This document shows, piece after piece, positions 1-8,399 of a stretch of 58,029 nt of DNA. The stretch is from an uncultured Anaerotignum sp. (lineage in GTDB: Bacteria > Bacillota > Clostridia > Lachnospirales > Anaerotignaceae). A model generated the notes under the pieces. The model was not told the origin of the DNA and ran no database searches. It saw only the letters and a list, made by a program, of their open reading frames with translations. Location: assembly GCA_910578425.1 (NCBI GenBank), contig CAJTQX010000014.1, forward strand, positions 1 to 58,029, in the 5' to 3' direction. The translations under genes were made by a program, and so were the position numbers. How positions within the stretch are numbered: the stretch's first letter is position 1; each line of letters starts with the position of its first letter.

Positions 1-167
1 AGCAGCTTGCTGCCCACAATCGTCGTTCCAACAACTTACCGATGAGGCCCCTCGGCTGGCTTTCCCCTGTTGAGTTCCTTGTCCAATATGTTTGACAATC
101 TTACAATTCTTGAAAAAAGATAAAGCCACAGTTCTTCCCGAAATTTCAGAAAAATTGCAAAACCCTC

Positions 168-196
168 TTGACAGTGCTGACGGGATGTGCTAGCAT
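168..196 (+). promoter_or_regulatory. Sigma-A-type promoter of the glyS T-box leader
   Basis: A consensus -35 box TTGACA (168-173) lies 17 bases before a -10-like TAGCAT (191-196), just upstream of the T-box leader. The 167 bases to the left show no gene that I can support. Confidence 0.7.
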
Positions 197-204
197 TAAC
201 TCTA

Positions 205-425
205 AATTCATAGCTGTGATGAAAAAAAGGAGTACCCGCGGAGGACTTTCAGAGAGCCGTTGTCTGGTGGAAAACGGCAGGACGATGCGGTGAAGGGCGT
301 TTTGGAGCAGCAGGATACACGAGAGGGCTGGCAATATTCTGTCAGTCAACGAGGGTGGAACCGCGGAAGAATATACAGCTTTCGTCCCTTGCTTTTACGG
401 CAGGGGAGGAAAGTTTTTTTATTTT
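205..425 (+). ncRNA. T-box riboswitch, glycine specifier
   Basis: This leader precedes glyS and reads out uncharged tRNA-Gly. It shows the GGAGTA start of stem I, the AGAGA/GGTGG stem I motifs (about 250-270), a GGC specifier codon at 296-298 (glycine, followed by a purine) and the diagnostic T-box sequence AGGGTGGAACCGCG at 351-364. A terminator hairpin follows directly. The specifier matches the downstream gene, which supports the call. Confidence 0.93.
381..420 (+). terminator. Intrinsic terminator of the glyS T-box
   Basis: A hairpin with arms 381-392 and 401-412 (one mismatch and a wobble) is followed by a run of seven T. It lies directly after the T-box sequence, where the competing antiterminator would form. 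Confidence 0.85.
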
Positions 426-514
426 ATAAAACTTGCAGAACCTGCACCACAACGATTGGGGGGCTTTCCCCCGCATCCGTTTCAGTAATAAGATTTTTGA
501 AGGAGGAAAACAAA

Positions 515-1903
515 ATGGCAGTAGAATCTATGGAAAAAATTGTTGCACTGGCAAAAAACAGAGGCTTCGTATATCCCGGCTCCGAAATTTACGGCGGTCT
601 GGCAAACACATGGGATTACGGCCCGATTGGCGTGGAGTTAAAAAACAACGTAAAAAAAGCATGGTGGCAGAAATTCATTCAGGAAAGCCCCTATAACGTT
701 GGCGTGGACTGCGCTATCCTGATGAACCCGCAGACATGGGTGGCATCCGGTCATGTGGGCGGCTTCAGCGACCCTCTGATGGACTGTAAGGAATGCAAAG
801 AACGTTTCCGGGCAGATAAGCTGATTGAGGAATACATGAAGGAAAACAACATGCCTGAAGTCACAGTAGACGGCTGGAGCAATGAACAGATGAAAAAATT
901 CGTAGACGATAATCAGGTTGCCTGCCCTTCCTGCGGCGCGCATAACTTTACGGATATCCGTCAGTTCAATCTGATGTTCAAAACCTTCCAGGGTGTTACG
1001 GAGGACGCAAAGAACGTTGTTTATCTGCGTCCCGAAACGGCGCAGGGCATTTTTGTCAACTTCAAAAACGTACAGCGCACAACGCGCAAAAAACTGCCTT
1101 TCGGTATTGGCCAGATTGGTAAATCCTTCCGTAACGAAATTACGCCGGGGAACTTCACATTCCGCACAAGAGAATTTGAGCAGATGGAGCTGGAATTTTT
1201 CTGCGAGCCTGGCACAGACCTGGAATGGTTGGATTACTGGAGGAAATACTGCAAACAGTGGCTGCTTGACCTGAATATGACGGAGGAAAATATCCGCCTG
1301 CGCGACCATTCCAAAGAGGAGCTTTCGCATTACAGCGCAGGCACAACGGACATCGAATTCAAGTTCCCGTTCGGCTGGGGCGAGCTCTGGGGCATTGCGG
1401 ACAGAACGAATTACGACCTGACCTGCCACCAGAACACCAGCGGACAGGATATGACATACTACGATCAGGAGAAAAACGAGAAGTTCATCCCCTACTGCAT
1501 CGAGCCCTCCCTTGGCGCGGACCGCATGACGCTGGCGTTCCTCTGCGACGCATACGACGAGGAGGAGGTCGGCGAAGGCGATGTACGCACAGTGCTGCAT
1601 TTCCACCCTGCGCTCGCGCCTGTAAAAGCCGCCGTACTGCCGCTTTCCAAAAAGCTGGGCGATAAGGCGCGTGAGGTATACTTCGCGCTGGCGAAGGAGT
1701 TCCACTGTGAATATGATGAAGCCGGCTCTATCGGCAAACGTTACAGAAGACAGGACGAAATCGGCACACCGTTCTGTATCACATATGATTTTGAATCCGA
1801 GCAGGATGGCTGCGTGACCGTCCGCGACAGGGATACTATGGAGCAGGAGCGGATGCCGATTTCCGAGCTGTCTGCTTATCTGAAAGAAAAAATGGCGTTT
1901 TAA
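515..1903 (+). CDS. glyS: Glycyl-tRNA synthetase, dimeric class II type
   Basis: Charges tRNA-Gly with glycine in the cytoplasm. The 462-residue length fits the alpha-2 (eukaryote/Gram-positive) GlyRS rather than the alpha2-beta2 form. A zinc-binding insertion is suggested by the DCKEC and CPSC pairs. The class II motif 2 region is clear (GQIGKSFRNEITP, with FRTREFEQMELEFF after it), and an anticodon-binding domain follows, with the conserved RYRRQDEIGTP near the C-terminus. I chose the ATG at 515 because AGGAGG (501-506) sits at ideal spacing; the reading frame is open further upstream but runs through the T-box leader. Expression should depend on tRNA-Gly charging through the T-box. Confidence 0.96.
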   Translation: MAVESMEKIVALAKNRGFVYPGSEIYGGLANTWDYGPIGVELKNNVKKAWWQKFIQESPYNVGVDCAILMNPQTWVASGHVGGFSDPLMDCKECKERFRADKLIEEYMKENNMPEVTVDGWSNEQMKKFVDDNQVACPSCGAHNFTDIRQFNLMFKTFQGVTEDAKNVVYLRPETAQGIFVNFKNVQRTTRKKLPFGIGQIGKSFRNEITPGNFTFRTREFEQMELEFFCEPGTDLEWLDYWRKYCKQWLLDLNMTEENIRLRDHSKEELSHYSAGTTDIEFKFPFGWGELWGIADRTNYDLTCHQNTSGQDMTYYDQEKNEKFIPYCIEPSLGADRMTLAFLCDAYDEEEVGEGDVRTVLHFHPALAPVKAAVLPLSKKLGDKAREVYFALAKEFHCEYDEAGSIGKRYRRQDEIGTPFCITYDFESEQDGCVTVRDRDTMEQERMPISELSAYLKEKMAF

Positions 1904-1914
1904 GAAAGATAGAA

Positions 1915-2056
1915 GACCGCGGGACTCTGTCCCGCACCCTGCAAGCCCTTTAAAAAGGGCTTGACCCTAAACTTTACTTTTCCACCGCGCAGATGCGCGG
2001 TGGCAGAAGGGTCAAGGGATGAAATCCCTTGCGGGGAGATGGGGCAGAGTTCCACG
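1915..2056. repeat. GC-rich intergenic repeat, family 1 copy a
   Basis: Between glyS and the DUF2461 gene lies a block of nested inverted repeats: AAGCCCTTT/AAAGGGCTT, CACCGCGC/GCGCGGTG, and outer arms GGGACTCTGTCCC against GGGGCAGAGTTCC. It shares GGACTCTGTCCC, CACCCTGCAAG and AAGCCCTTT..AAAGGGCTT with the element at 41231-41424, so it is a dispersed family rather than a unique terminator. It may act as a terminator of glyS. Confidence 0.65.
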
Positions 2057-2076
2057 TTTTTAAAAGAGGTGGCAAT

Positions 2077-2751
2077 ATGGAGCGTTTTGAAGGGTTTTCC
2101 GCAGAAACGATAGACTTCCTTTGGGAGCTGCGGATGAACAATAGCAGGGAATGGATGGAACAGAACAGAGAGCGGTATAAAGCAGCCCTCAAAGAGCCGT
2201 TTGACCGTTTAGCGGCAGAACTGGCTCAGGCCGGAGAAACATATAGCGGCGCAGAGCTGGTAAGCTCTGTCTCCCGCATCAACCGCGATATCCGCTTTTC
2301 CAAGGACAAAAGCCCCTACCGCTCCTGCCGCTGGGTTGTCCTGCATGGCACGCAGACAGTCGGCACAGGCTGGAAACTGCGTCCCGCGTTTTATTTTGAA
2401 CTGAACCCGGAAACCTATACCTACGGCATGGGCCTGTACCACGCCACCCCCGTATACCTGACAGCTTTCCGCAGGAAACTGGCAGAAAATCCTGCCGCTT
2501 TCCTGCGAATTGCCAAAAAGATTGAGAAGGACGCAAAATATGAGCTGGGGGGCGAAGAATACCGAAAAATAAAAGATGAAACGCTCGACCCTCTCCTGCA
2601 AAGCTGGTACCGGAAAAAGGAACTTGTAGTTTCTGCAACAGAACCATTAGGCGATGTGCTTTTTTCAGCGGAACTGCCCGCATTCCTGACGAAAGAATGG
2701 AAACGTCTGCGGGAACTGTATCAATTTCTGGAAGGAATCGCAGAGGCATAA
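2077..2751 (+). CDS. DUF2461 family protein
   Basis: A 224-residue protein of the DUF2461 (TIGR02453-like) family, whose biochemical function is not known. Family features visible are the N-terminal FLWELRMNNSREWMEQNR block, the RINRDIRFSKDKSPY segment and the later FYFELNPE and GMGLYHATP blocks. No signal peptide or membrane segment is seen, so it is probably cytoplasmic. The ATG at 2077 is chosen because of the GAGGTGG ribosome binding site 5 to 11 bases upstream; an earlier in-frame ATG at 2029 falls inside the intergenic repeat. It converges on mecA with a shared terminator. Confidence 0.85.
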   Translation: MERFEGFSAETIDFLWELRMNNSREWMEQNRERYKAALKEPFDRLAAELAQAGETYSGAELVSSVSRINRDIRFSKDKSPYRSCRWVVLHGTQTVGTGWKLRPAFYFELNPETYTYGMGLYHATPVYLTAFRRKLAENPAAFLRIAKKIEKDAKYELGGEEYRKIKDETLDPLLQSWYRKKELVVSATEPLGDVLFSAELPAFLTKEWKRLRELYQFLEGIAEA

Positions 2752-2756
2752 AAACA

Positions 2757-2780
2757 GGCTTTGGGTATTCTCCCAAAGCC
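2757..2780. terminator. Bidirectional terminator between DUF2461 gene and mecA
   Basis: A perfect hairpin (arms GGCTTTGGG and CCCAAAGCC) lies in the 37-base gap between two converging genes. Confidence 0.75.
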
Positions 2781-2788
2781 CGTTGCCT

Positions 2789-3436
2789 TTACTCCGCAAA
2801 TGTTTTCGCCAATGCTTTTACAGCCTTATCCCCAATAATGGTTTCGCCATGTTCCAGCAGATAATATTTCGCAAGCGGTGTGGAAATGTGTTTCTGACCG
2901 TATTCCTTCAATATCATTTCCAGATCCTCGCTGCTTTCTTCCGCAGTGTATGTATCCCCCTGCAAAACAAGGAAATACTTCCCCTGATTCTTGTAAAGTC
3001 CGCTGTCCCCCCGCCAGCTTTCATACAGCCGCAAGCTGACGTCTATCACATCGTCCAGCGTGGTGAACGAATAGATGAGGATGTCCCCGTTTCCAGCGTC
3101 TTTATGCTCTACGGTATCAAGAGGTTTCTTTTTCCAGCGGCGCAGGTCGTGGGACTGGCTGATGCCGTCGGCTTCCGCCCCAATATCGCGTCCGCTCACT
3201 TTTGTGACGATAATCATAATTCCGTCCATGCCGACAGGAACAGCCTCGACCATCAGCGGCGTATTCTCCGCAATGAAGTCGTATTCATCCAGAGCCTGTT
3301 CCATGATGTCCCGAAAAAGCCTCTGCGCCTTTTCAGTCGGATGGATCAAATCGTCCAGGCTGATGTCGCGTTCCATGAGGTCTGCTTTTGTCAGGGTGAG
3401 CTTGAGTTGATTTTCACTGACTTTTTCTATCTTCAT
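2789..3436 (-). CDS. mecA: MecA-type ClpC adaptor protein
   Basis: Adaptor of the MecA/YpbH family, which hands substrates to the ClpCP protease and controls competence and stress regulators in Firmicutes. The 215-residue protein starts with the family signature MKIEKVSENQLKLTLT, has an acidic linker in the middle, and a C-terminal domain containing the FTTLDDVIDVSLRL segment and the SGLYKNQGKYFLVL segment. The start at 3436 has AAGGAAGTG upstream; an upstream extension in the frame to 3493 has no such site. It is a single gene with its own terminator. Which substrates it recruits here cannot be told. Confidence 0.88.
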   Translation of the reverse strand: MKIEKVSENQLKLTLTKADLMERDISLDDLIHPTEKAQRLFRDIMEQALDEYDFIAENTPLMVEAVPVGMDGIMIIVTKVSGRDIGAEADGISQSHDLRRWKKKPLDTVEHKDAGNGDILIYSFTTLDDVIDVSLRLYESWRGDSGLYKNQGKYFLVLQGDTYTAEESSEDLEMILKEYGQKHISTPLAKYYLLEHGETIIGDKAVKALAKTFAE

Positions 3437-3576
3437 GTTATCACTTCCTTTATTTTTGTCAGAAGGAAACGGTCGTGCTTTTCCACTATACAAACAACTA
3501 TAAATATAGTATAGTATAATGAATTGACGGGAAGATGTAAAGAGGATAATTCCGTCATTCTTTTTAATTTATTTAG

Positions 3577-3668
3577 AAAGCCCCGCACTGCGGCTGCGTA
3601 TCGGACGAATAAAATTCGTTCCGAGGCTCGGACATACAGAATACGGGGCAGTGCCCCACGGTCTTACA
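3577..3668. repeat. GC-rich intergenic repeat, family 1 copy b
   Basis: Ends in GGGGCAGTGCCCCACGGTCTT, which matches the GGGGCAAAGCCCCACGGTCTT end of the copy at 41231-41424, and begins with AGCCCCGCACTGCGGCT. An inner hairpin (GGACGAATAAAATTCGTTCC) is present. It lies directly upstream of the ribosome binding site of the next gene. Confidence 0.6.
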
Positions 3669-3697
3669 ATCTACAATATGAAAAGGAGGAGAAAGAT

Positions 3698-5308
3698 GTG
3701 AGCAAAAAACGCTTGCTTCCTGTTTTACTGACACTGATTATCTGGGCCGGTATGTATTATTACTACCTGCCCGCCCTGAACATCCATTCCAACCAAAGCT
3801 GGGGCTTTTTCGTGGCAATGGTTGCGGTTGCTCTGATTATCAACTTCTGGACACTGTTCAAGGCAACGTTCCTGAACCCCGCGAATACCGACCGCGCCAC
3901 AAGGCTCCGGCGGATGAAGCGGATGCTTGCCCTGCCGCTCGGTCTGTGCGCGGTATACTTTCTGGGTGTGCTGCTTTCCTCGCCTATTCTGCGCGCGGCG
4001 GCATACCGCGAACTGCTTGCCGTTGAAACAGGAGATTTCGCGGAGGATATCCACGAAGTCGATTACAGCCAGATTCCCATACTCGACAGCGATTCCGCCG
4101 CAAAACTCGCGGAGCGGGAAATGGGCAACATGGTGGACATGGTTTCGCAGTATGAAGTCAGCCCCTATTTCAGCCAGATAAACTATCAGAACAAGCCGGT
4201 ACGAGTCACACCCCTGCAATACGGCGATGTCATTAAATGGATTATGAACCGCGGCACAGGCGTCCCCGCCTATATCCGCATTGATATGACAACACAGGAT
4301 GTAGAGCTGGTGCGCCTGGAGGACGGCATTAAATACGCCCCGTTCGAGCATTTCGGACGGAACCTGAACCGCTATATCCGGTTCCGCTACCCAACGGCCA
4401 TGATACGCACAAGCAACTTTGAAATCAACGAGGACGGCGTCCCCTTCTGGGTCTGTGAGGTAGAGGACAAAACCATCGGGCTGTTCGGCGGCACGGATAT
4501 CAAAGGCGCGATCGTAGTAAACGCCATTACGGGCGAACATGAGTATTACGATGTTTCGGATGTGCCGAAATGGATTGACAGGGTTTATGACGCGCCGCTT
4601 CTGGTAGAGCAGTATAATTATTACGGCACACTGAAAAAGGGCTATATCAACAGCATTTTCGGGCAGAGGGAATGCCTGCAGACAACAGAAGGCTATAACT
4701 ATATCGCGCTGGATGATGACGTCTGGGTCTACACAGGCGTAACCTCCATTGGCGGAGATGAGTCCAACGTAGGTTTTGTACTGATGAATTCCCGCACGAA
4801 GGAAACGAAATATTACCAGATTTCCGGCGCAAAGGAGACCTCCGCGATGTATTCCGCAGAAGGACAGGTACAGCACCTGAATTACCGCGCAACATTCCCT
4901 ATTCTGCTGAATATTGCCGATGAACCAACGTATTTCCTTTCTCTCAAGGACAACGCCGGTCTGGTAAAAAAATATGCCATGGTAAATATTCAGAAATATC
5001 AGATCGTTGCTATCGGGGATACCGTAGCGGAGTGTGAAAAAGCCTATCGCGCGTTGATGGCGGGCAACGGCATCGAAATAACGGAAAGCTCCGACACAGA
5101 GGAGCTCACAGGTGTAATCCAGATGATGAAATCCATTGTTTCAGATGGAAACACCTACTACTACCTGATGCTGGAGGGTGAAAGCACACTCTTTGAAGCA
5201 GAGGCCAAAAAGCATCTGGATATTCTGCGGAAGGAAACAGGAGATGAAATTTGGCTCAAATACATTCCCTCGAAAGACGGAATTTGTGTTATTACAGAAT
5301 TGAAATAA
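3698..5308 (+). CDS. Predicted membrane protein of unknown function
   Basis: I do not recognise this 536-residue protein. It begins with three hydrophobic segments (about residues 7-25, 34-54 and 77-95) separated by a short basic loop. A large hydrophilic domain of about 430 residues follows, rich in Tyr, Val and Glu, which should lie outside the membrane. The start is a GTG at 3698 with AGGAGG (3685-3690) upstream; the frame is open further upstream but crosses the family 1 repeat. It is followed by a hairpin and by a LysM protein and rho on the same strand, which suggests an envelope role. No catalytic motif was seen. Confidence 0.8.
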   Translation: MSKKRLLPVLLTLIIWAGMYYYYLPALNIHSNQSWGFFVAMVAVALIINFWTLFKATFLNPANTDRATRLRRMKRMLALPLGLCAVYFLGVLLSSPILRAAAYRELLAVETGDFAEDIHEVDYSQIPILDSDSAAKLAEREMGNMVDMVSQYEVSPYFSQINYQNKPVRVTPLQYGDVIKWIMNRGTGVPAYIRIDMTTQDVELVRLEDGIKYAPFEHFGRNLNRYIRFRYPTAMIRTSNFEINEDGVPFWVCEVEDKTIGLFGGTDIKGAIVVNAITGEHEYYDVSDVPKWIDRVYDAPLLVEQYNYYGTLKKGYINSIFGQRECLQTTEGYNYIALDDDVWVYTGVTSIGGDESNVGFVLMNSRTKETKYYQISGAKETSAMYSAEGQVQHLNYRATFPILLNIADEPTYFLSLKDNAGLVKKYAMVNIQKYQIVAIGDTVAECEKAYRALMAGNGIEITESSDTEELTGVIQMMKSIVSDGNTYYYLMLEGESTLFEAEAKKHLDILRKETGDEIWLKYIPSKDGICVITELK

Positions 5309-5310
5309 AG

Positions 5311-5368
5311 AAAACAAGGCCAATATCGCGCGCAAAGTCTTACAATTTTATGAAAACAGCCTTGTTTT
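5311..5368 (+). terminator. Possible terminator hairpin
   Basis: The arms AAAACAAGGC (5311-5320) and GCCTTGTTTT (5359-5368) are perfectly complementary, but the loop is long (38 bases). It lies directly after the stop codon of the membrane protein gene and before the next promoter. Confidence 0.5.
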
Positions 5369-5369
5369 G

Positions 5370-5398
5370 TTGACACTTCCGCAGTATGAATGTACAAT
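5370..5398 (+). promoter_or_regulatory. Promoter of the LysM-rho transcript
   Basis: TTGACA (5370-5375) and TACAAT (5393-5398) with a 17-base spacer lie 63 bases before the LysM gene start. Confidence 0.7.
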
Positions 5399-5461
5399 AA
5401 TAAGATATAATGAGAAAATTATGGATTGAAATATACAGGCAGAAACAGCGGAGGCTAAAAC

Positions 5462-6676
5462 ATGAGTGATGATAGATTTGACCGTACAAACGGCGGAGCA
5501 AATGACATGAACGAAACAGACAAAGGCTATTATGAAGATCTTTACAACGACCTGCCGAAGGAAGTTGTGGATATTCTGGTGCAGACCCACCCGCTTATGG
5601 GCAAGGGCGGAGAAAGGAACACAGAAATGAGGAACGGCCGGACAGAAGATACTATGGATTCAAGGACGGCCGGCGGAAACTCCCGCATGGGTACAGGTAT
5701 GCCGCGCACGGGTACGGGTATGTCGCGCACAGGTGCAGCCGCGCCAACCTATCGGTCCCGCCGCCCTTCCCGCGAAGATGTGGAGGAAATCAGGGAGGCA
5801 AGAATGCAGCAGGTGGGCAGCGAAATCAACGAGATTCGCCGCGCACCCCAGCAGGAGGGCGACCCGACCCGCTACGTTTCCCGCAGAGACAGAAACCGCG
5901 AGCCAATCGGCGAGGATGCGTATCTCCAGGAACCCCAGCCAGTCAGGGCAGATGAGGAAGATTATGACGATGGAATACAGTATGTCAGCGTAATGCCTGC
6001 ACGCAAACGTTCCAAAATCGTAGAGGAAGTCACATTGCAGACGACCGCCGCGCCGCAGAAGCGGCGGAAATCTCGGCGTGAGCCCATGCCCTTTGAAGAC
6101 ATGGGACGGGACAGCCGCGATAACCGTCCCCGCTACGAGGACATCGACTTTGAGGAACGGGCAAAGCAGGAGCATCTGGACAGCCTTTACAGCAATGATT
6201 ATGAGGACGAATACGCCAGCAGAGGGCACAATAAACTGGCGATCCTTCTTGGCGTTGCCGCGCTGCTTTTGATCATCTTCCTGATCTTCCAGACCGTAAG
6301 CCTCAGCAGCAAACTGGAAGAAGCTCAAAACAAGCTGACAGACAGCGAGGATTACAAAACAAGATATGAACAGGTGCAGCTTGAAAAAATGCAGGTGCAG
6401 GAAGAATTGGACCAGTTGAAAAACCCTGTATCTTCAAATGCTGAAAACGGCGGACAGGGCGAAGGCGAAAACGAAGGCAGCAGTACGCCCGCAGGCACAA
6501 CAACATCCGGCTCCTATACAGAATATACCGTAAAAGACGGCGAAACAGCATGGGCACTGGCACAAAGATTCCTTGGCAACGGCATGGAATATCAGAAAAT
6601 ACTGGACGCGAACAATATGAAGGAAAGCGACCCTCTGCGTCCCGGCACAACAATACGCATCCCCAAAAAACAATAA
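5462..6676 (+). CDS. LysM-domain single-pass membrane protein
   Basis: A 404-residue protein likely to bind peptidoglycan from the outer face of the membrane. The first 255 residues are highly charged and low in complexity, with repeated Met-Gly-Thr/Arg segments near residue 80 and Arg/Glu-rich stretches. One membrane helix follows (about 260-283, LAILLGVAALLLIIFLIF), then a short coiled coil (EEAQNKLTDSEDYKTRYEQV), a Gly/Ser/Glu linker, and a C-terminal LysM domain (about 352-404: YTVKDGETAWALAQRF, then NNMKESDPLRPGTTIRIP). The start at 5462 follows GGAGG. It has its own promoter and runs into rho with a 44-base gap. The target and role in division or sporulation are not known. Confidence 0.85.
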   Translation: MSDDRFDRTNGGANDMNETDKGYYEDLYNDLPKEVVDILVQTHPLMGKGGERNTEMRNGRTEDTMDSRTAGGNSRMGTGMPRTGTGMSRTGAAAPTYRSRRPSREDVEEIREARMQQVGSEINEIRRAPQQEGDPTRYVSRRDRNREPIGEDAYLQEPQPVRADEEDYDDGIQYVSVMPARKRSKIVEEVTLQTTAAPQKRRKSRREPMPFEDMGRDSRDNRPRYEDIDFEERAKQEHLDSLYSNDYEDEYASRGHNKLAILLGVAALLLIIFLIFQTVSLSSKLEEAQNKLTDSEDYKTRYEQVQLEKMQVQEELDQLKNPVSSNAENGGQGEGENEGSSTPAGTTTSGSYTEYTVKDGETAWALAQRFLGNGMEYQKILDANNMKESDPLRPGTTIRIPKKQ

Positions 6677-6720
6677 GGGAGCCGGAGCCACCGGTCCCAC
6701 ACAAAAGACAGGAGAATGAT

Positions 6721-8142
6721 ATGGGCAATGATTTAGAGCGCAAGACTCTCGCAGAATTGAGAAAGCAGGCAAAGGAGATGGGTATACCCGCCATTTCCGC
6801 CTTGAAGAAAAGCGAACTGATTGCAAAAATTGAAGAAAAACTGGCGCAGACAGAAAAAGCACCCGTAAAACAGGTGACCGCTTATGGCTTTTCTCTGAAA
6901 AAGCAGGAGGAACGCCCCGAACGTGAGCCAGAACAGGAAGAACCGCAGCACCGCCAAAGGGCAGACAGGTTTGAGCGGGCAGAACCATCCCAAAAAGATA
7001 AGCTGATGGAAAACAGCCCGATTGGGGAAGGCATACTGGAAGTCATGGCGGACGGCTTTGGTTTTCTGCGGACGGATAATTTCCTGCCCGGCACAAACGA
7101 TATTTACATCTCCCCTTCCCAGATCCGCCGTTTCAGCCTGAAAACGGGCGATGCGGTAAAGGGCAATATCCGCCCTGCCAGAGAGGGTGAAAAGTTCGGC
7201 GCGCTGCTGTTTGTACAGTCTGTAAACGGCGATAAGCCGGAAGATGCCGCAAAACGCCCGAATTTTGAAGAACTGACGCCCATTTACCCTGAAGAAAAAC
7301 TGCGTCTGGAAACAGAACGGGAGGAGCTTTCCGGCAGGATTATCGACCTCATCGCGCCCATCGGCAAAGGACAGAGGGGCATGATCGTCGCGCCGCCGAA
7401 GGTGGGCAAAACGATACTGCTCACAAAGCTGGCAAATGCCATTACAAAAAACCACAAAGAGGTTTACCTGATTGTGCTCCTGATTGATGAACGTCCGGAG
7501 GAAGTAACCGATATCCAGCGTTCCATCGAGGGCCAAAATGTGGATATCGTCTATTCCACATTTGACGAAGAACCCGAGCACCATAAACGTGTAACGGAAA
7601 TGGTGCTGGAACGTGCCAAACGGCTTGTAGAACAGGGCAAGGATTTAGTCATTCTGCTGGACAGCATTACAAGGCTTGCGCGCGCCTATAATCTGACGAT
7701 ACCGCCCAGCGGACGCACCCTTTCCGGCGGCCTTGACCCTGCTGCACTGCATATGCCGAAACGGTTTTTCGGTGCGGCGCGTAATATTGAGGGCGGCGGC
7801 AGCCTGACAATTCTGGCGACCGCGCTGGTAGATACCGGCAGTAAGATGGACGAGGTGGTTTTTGAGGAATTTAAGGGTACCGGCAACATGGAACTGGTGC
7901 TTGACAAACGGCTGGCAGAGCGGCGCGTATTTCCGGCTGTGGATATCGCCAAATCCGGCACAAGGCGTGAGGAAAAGCTCCTGAGTACGGAAGAACTGGA
8001 CTGTAACTATATGCTCCGGCGCATGGCCGGAAGCATGAGCGCGATGGAAATGACAGAAGGCTTTTTTGATCTCATGCGCAAAAGTAAAAATAATAAGGAA
8101 TTTATGGAGCGTCTTCCCGCCTGGGAAAAACTCCTGCATTAA
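6721..8142 (+). CDS. rho: Transcription termination factor Rho
   Basis: Hexameric RNA helicase that ends transcription. The 473-residue protein has an N-terminal Rho_N (SAP-like) segment (LAELRKQAKEMGIPAISALK), a charged linker rich in Glu and Gln, a cold-shock-like RNA-binding domain (GILEVMADGFGFLRTDNF), and a RecA-type ATPase core. In the core Walker A is PPKVGKT, Walker B is DLVILLDSITRLARA, and LIDERPEEVTDIQRS and the SGGLDPAALHMPKRFFGAAR region are typical. The start at 6721 has AGGAGA upstream; the frame extends upstream but overlaps the LysM gene. It probably shares a transcript with the LysM gene. A structured repeat begins 28 bases after its stop. Confidence 0.96.
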   Translation: MGNDLERKTLAELRKQAKEMGIPAISALKKSELIAKIEEKLAQTEKAPVKQVTAYGFSLKKQEERPEREPEQEEPQHRQRADRFERAEPSQKDKLMENSPIGEGILEVMADGFGFLRTDNFLPGTNDIYISPSQIRRFSLKTGDAVKGNIRPAREGEKFGALLFVQSVNGDKPEDAAKRPNFEELTPIYPEEKLRLETEREELSGRIIDLIAPIGKGQRGMIVAPPKVGKTILLTKLANAITKNHKEVYLIVLLIDERPEEVTDIQRSIEGQNVDIVYSTFDEEPEHHKRVTEMVLERAKRLVEQGKDLVILLDSITRLARAYNLTIPPSGRTLSGGLDPAALHMPKRFFGAARNIEGGGSLTILATALVDTGSKMDEVVFEEFKGTGNMELVLDKRLAERRVFPAVDIAKSGTRREEKLLSTEELDCNYMLRRMAGSMSAMEMTEGFFDLMRKSKNNKEFMERLPAWEKLLH

Positions 8143-8170
8143 ATCCATATAAAAATGGTCTGAGGATAGC

Positions 8171-8337
8171 GGGCGTTGCCATAAGAAAATTTCATTTTAG
8201 AAATGCCTGAAAAACGAGGATTTTTCAGAACAATTTCTATTTGTAAGAAATTTTCTCAGGCAACTGCCGTCAGCGTTTGACTTAAGAAATCAATCTAAAG
8301 GAAAAATTTGTTTTCTTAAGTCAAGCCGCCTTTGCCC
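8171..8337 (+). repeat. Two-stem-loop intergenic repeat, family 2 full copy A
   Basis: This 167-base element folds as two successive long hairpins. Stem 1 pairs GTTGCCATAAGAAAATTTC with GAAATTTTCTCAGGCAAC and carries an inner hairpin CTGAAAAA/TTTTTCAG. Stem 2 pairs TTGACTTAAGAAA with TTTCTTAAGTCAA. The ends are GGGCGTTGCC and GGCTT..GCCC, and the flanks GGATAGC and GTTATCC extend the outer pairing. Full copies also lie at 23809-23978 and 39332-39498. It sits between rho and the mobile element. Confidence 0.85.
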
Positions 8338-8368
8338 GTTATCCTTATCGGAGTTATCAGGCTTCAGA

Positions 8369-8395
8369 AAACCCGGAGATTTTTTCTCCGGGTTT
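8369..8395. terminator. Terminator hairpin between rho and the recombinase gene
   Basis: Perfect arms AAACCCGGAGA and TCTCCGGGTTT with a T-rich loop lie five bases from the stop of the convergent recombinase gene. It is likely to end that transcript. Confidence 0.7.
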
Positions 8396-8399
8396 CAGT

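Noticed and set aside
638..1705. 355-residue reverse frame opposite glyS
   Set aside because: Shadow of a strongly conserved gene; composition rich in Cys, His and Phe typical of antisense frames.
2783..3514. 243-residue plus-strand frame opposite mecA
   Set aside because: Antisense shadow of the MecA gene, which has its own start site and family motifs.
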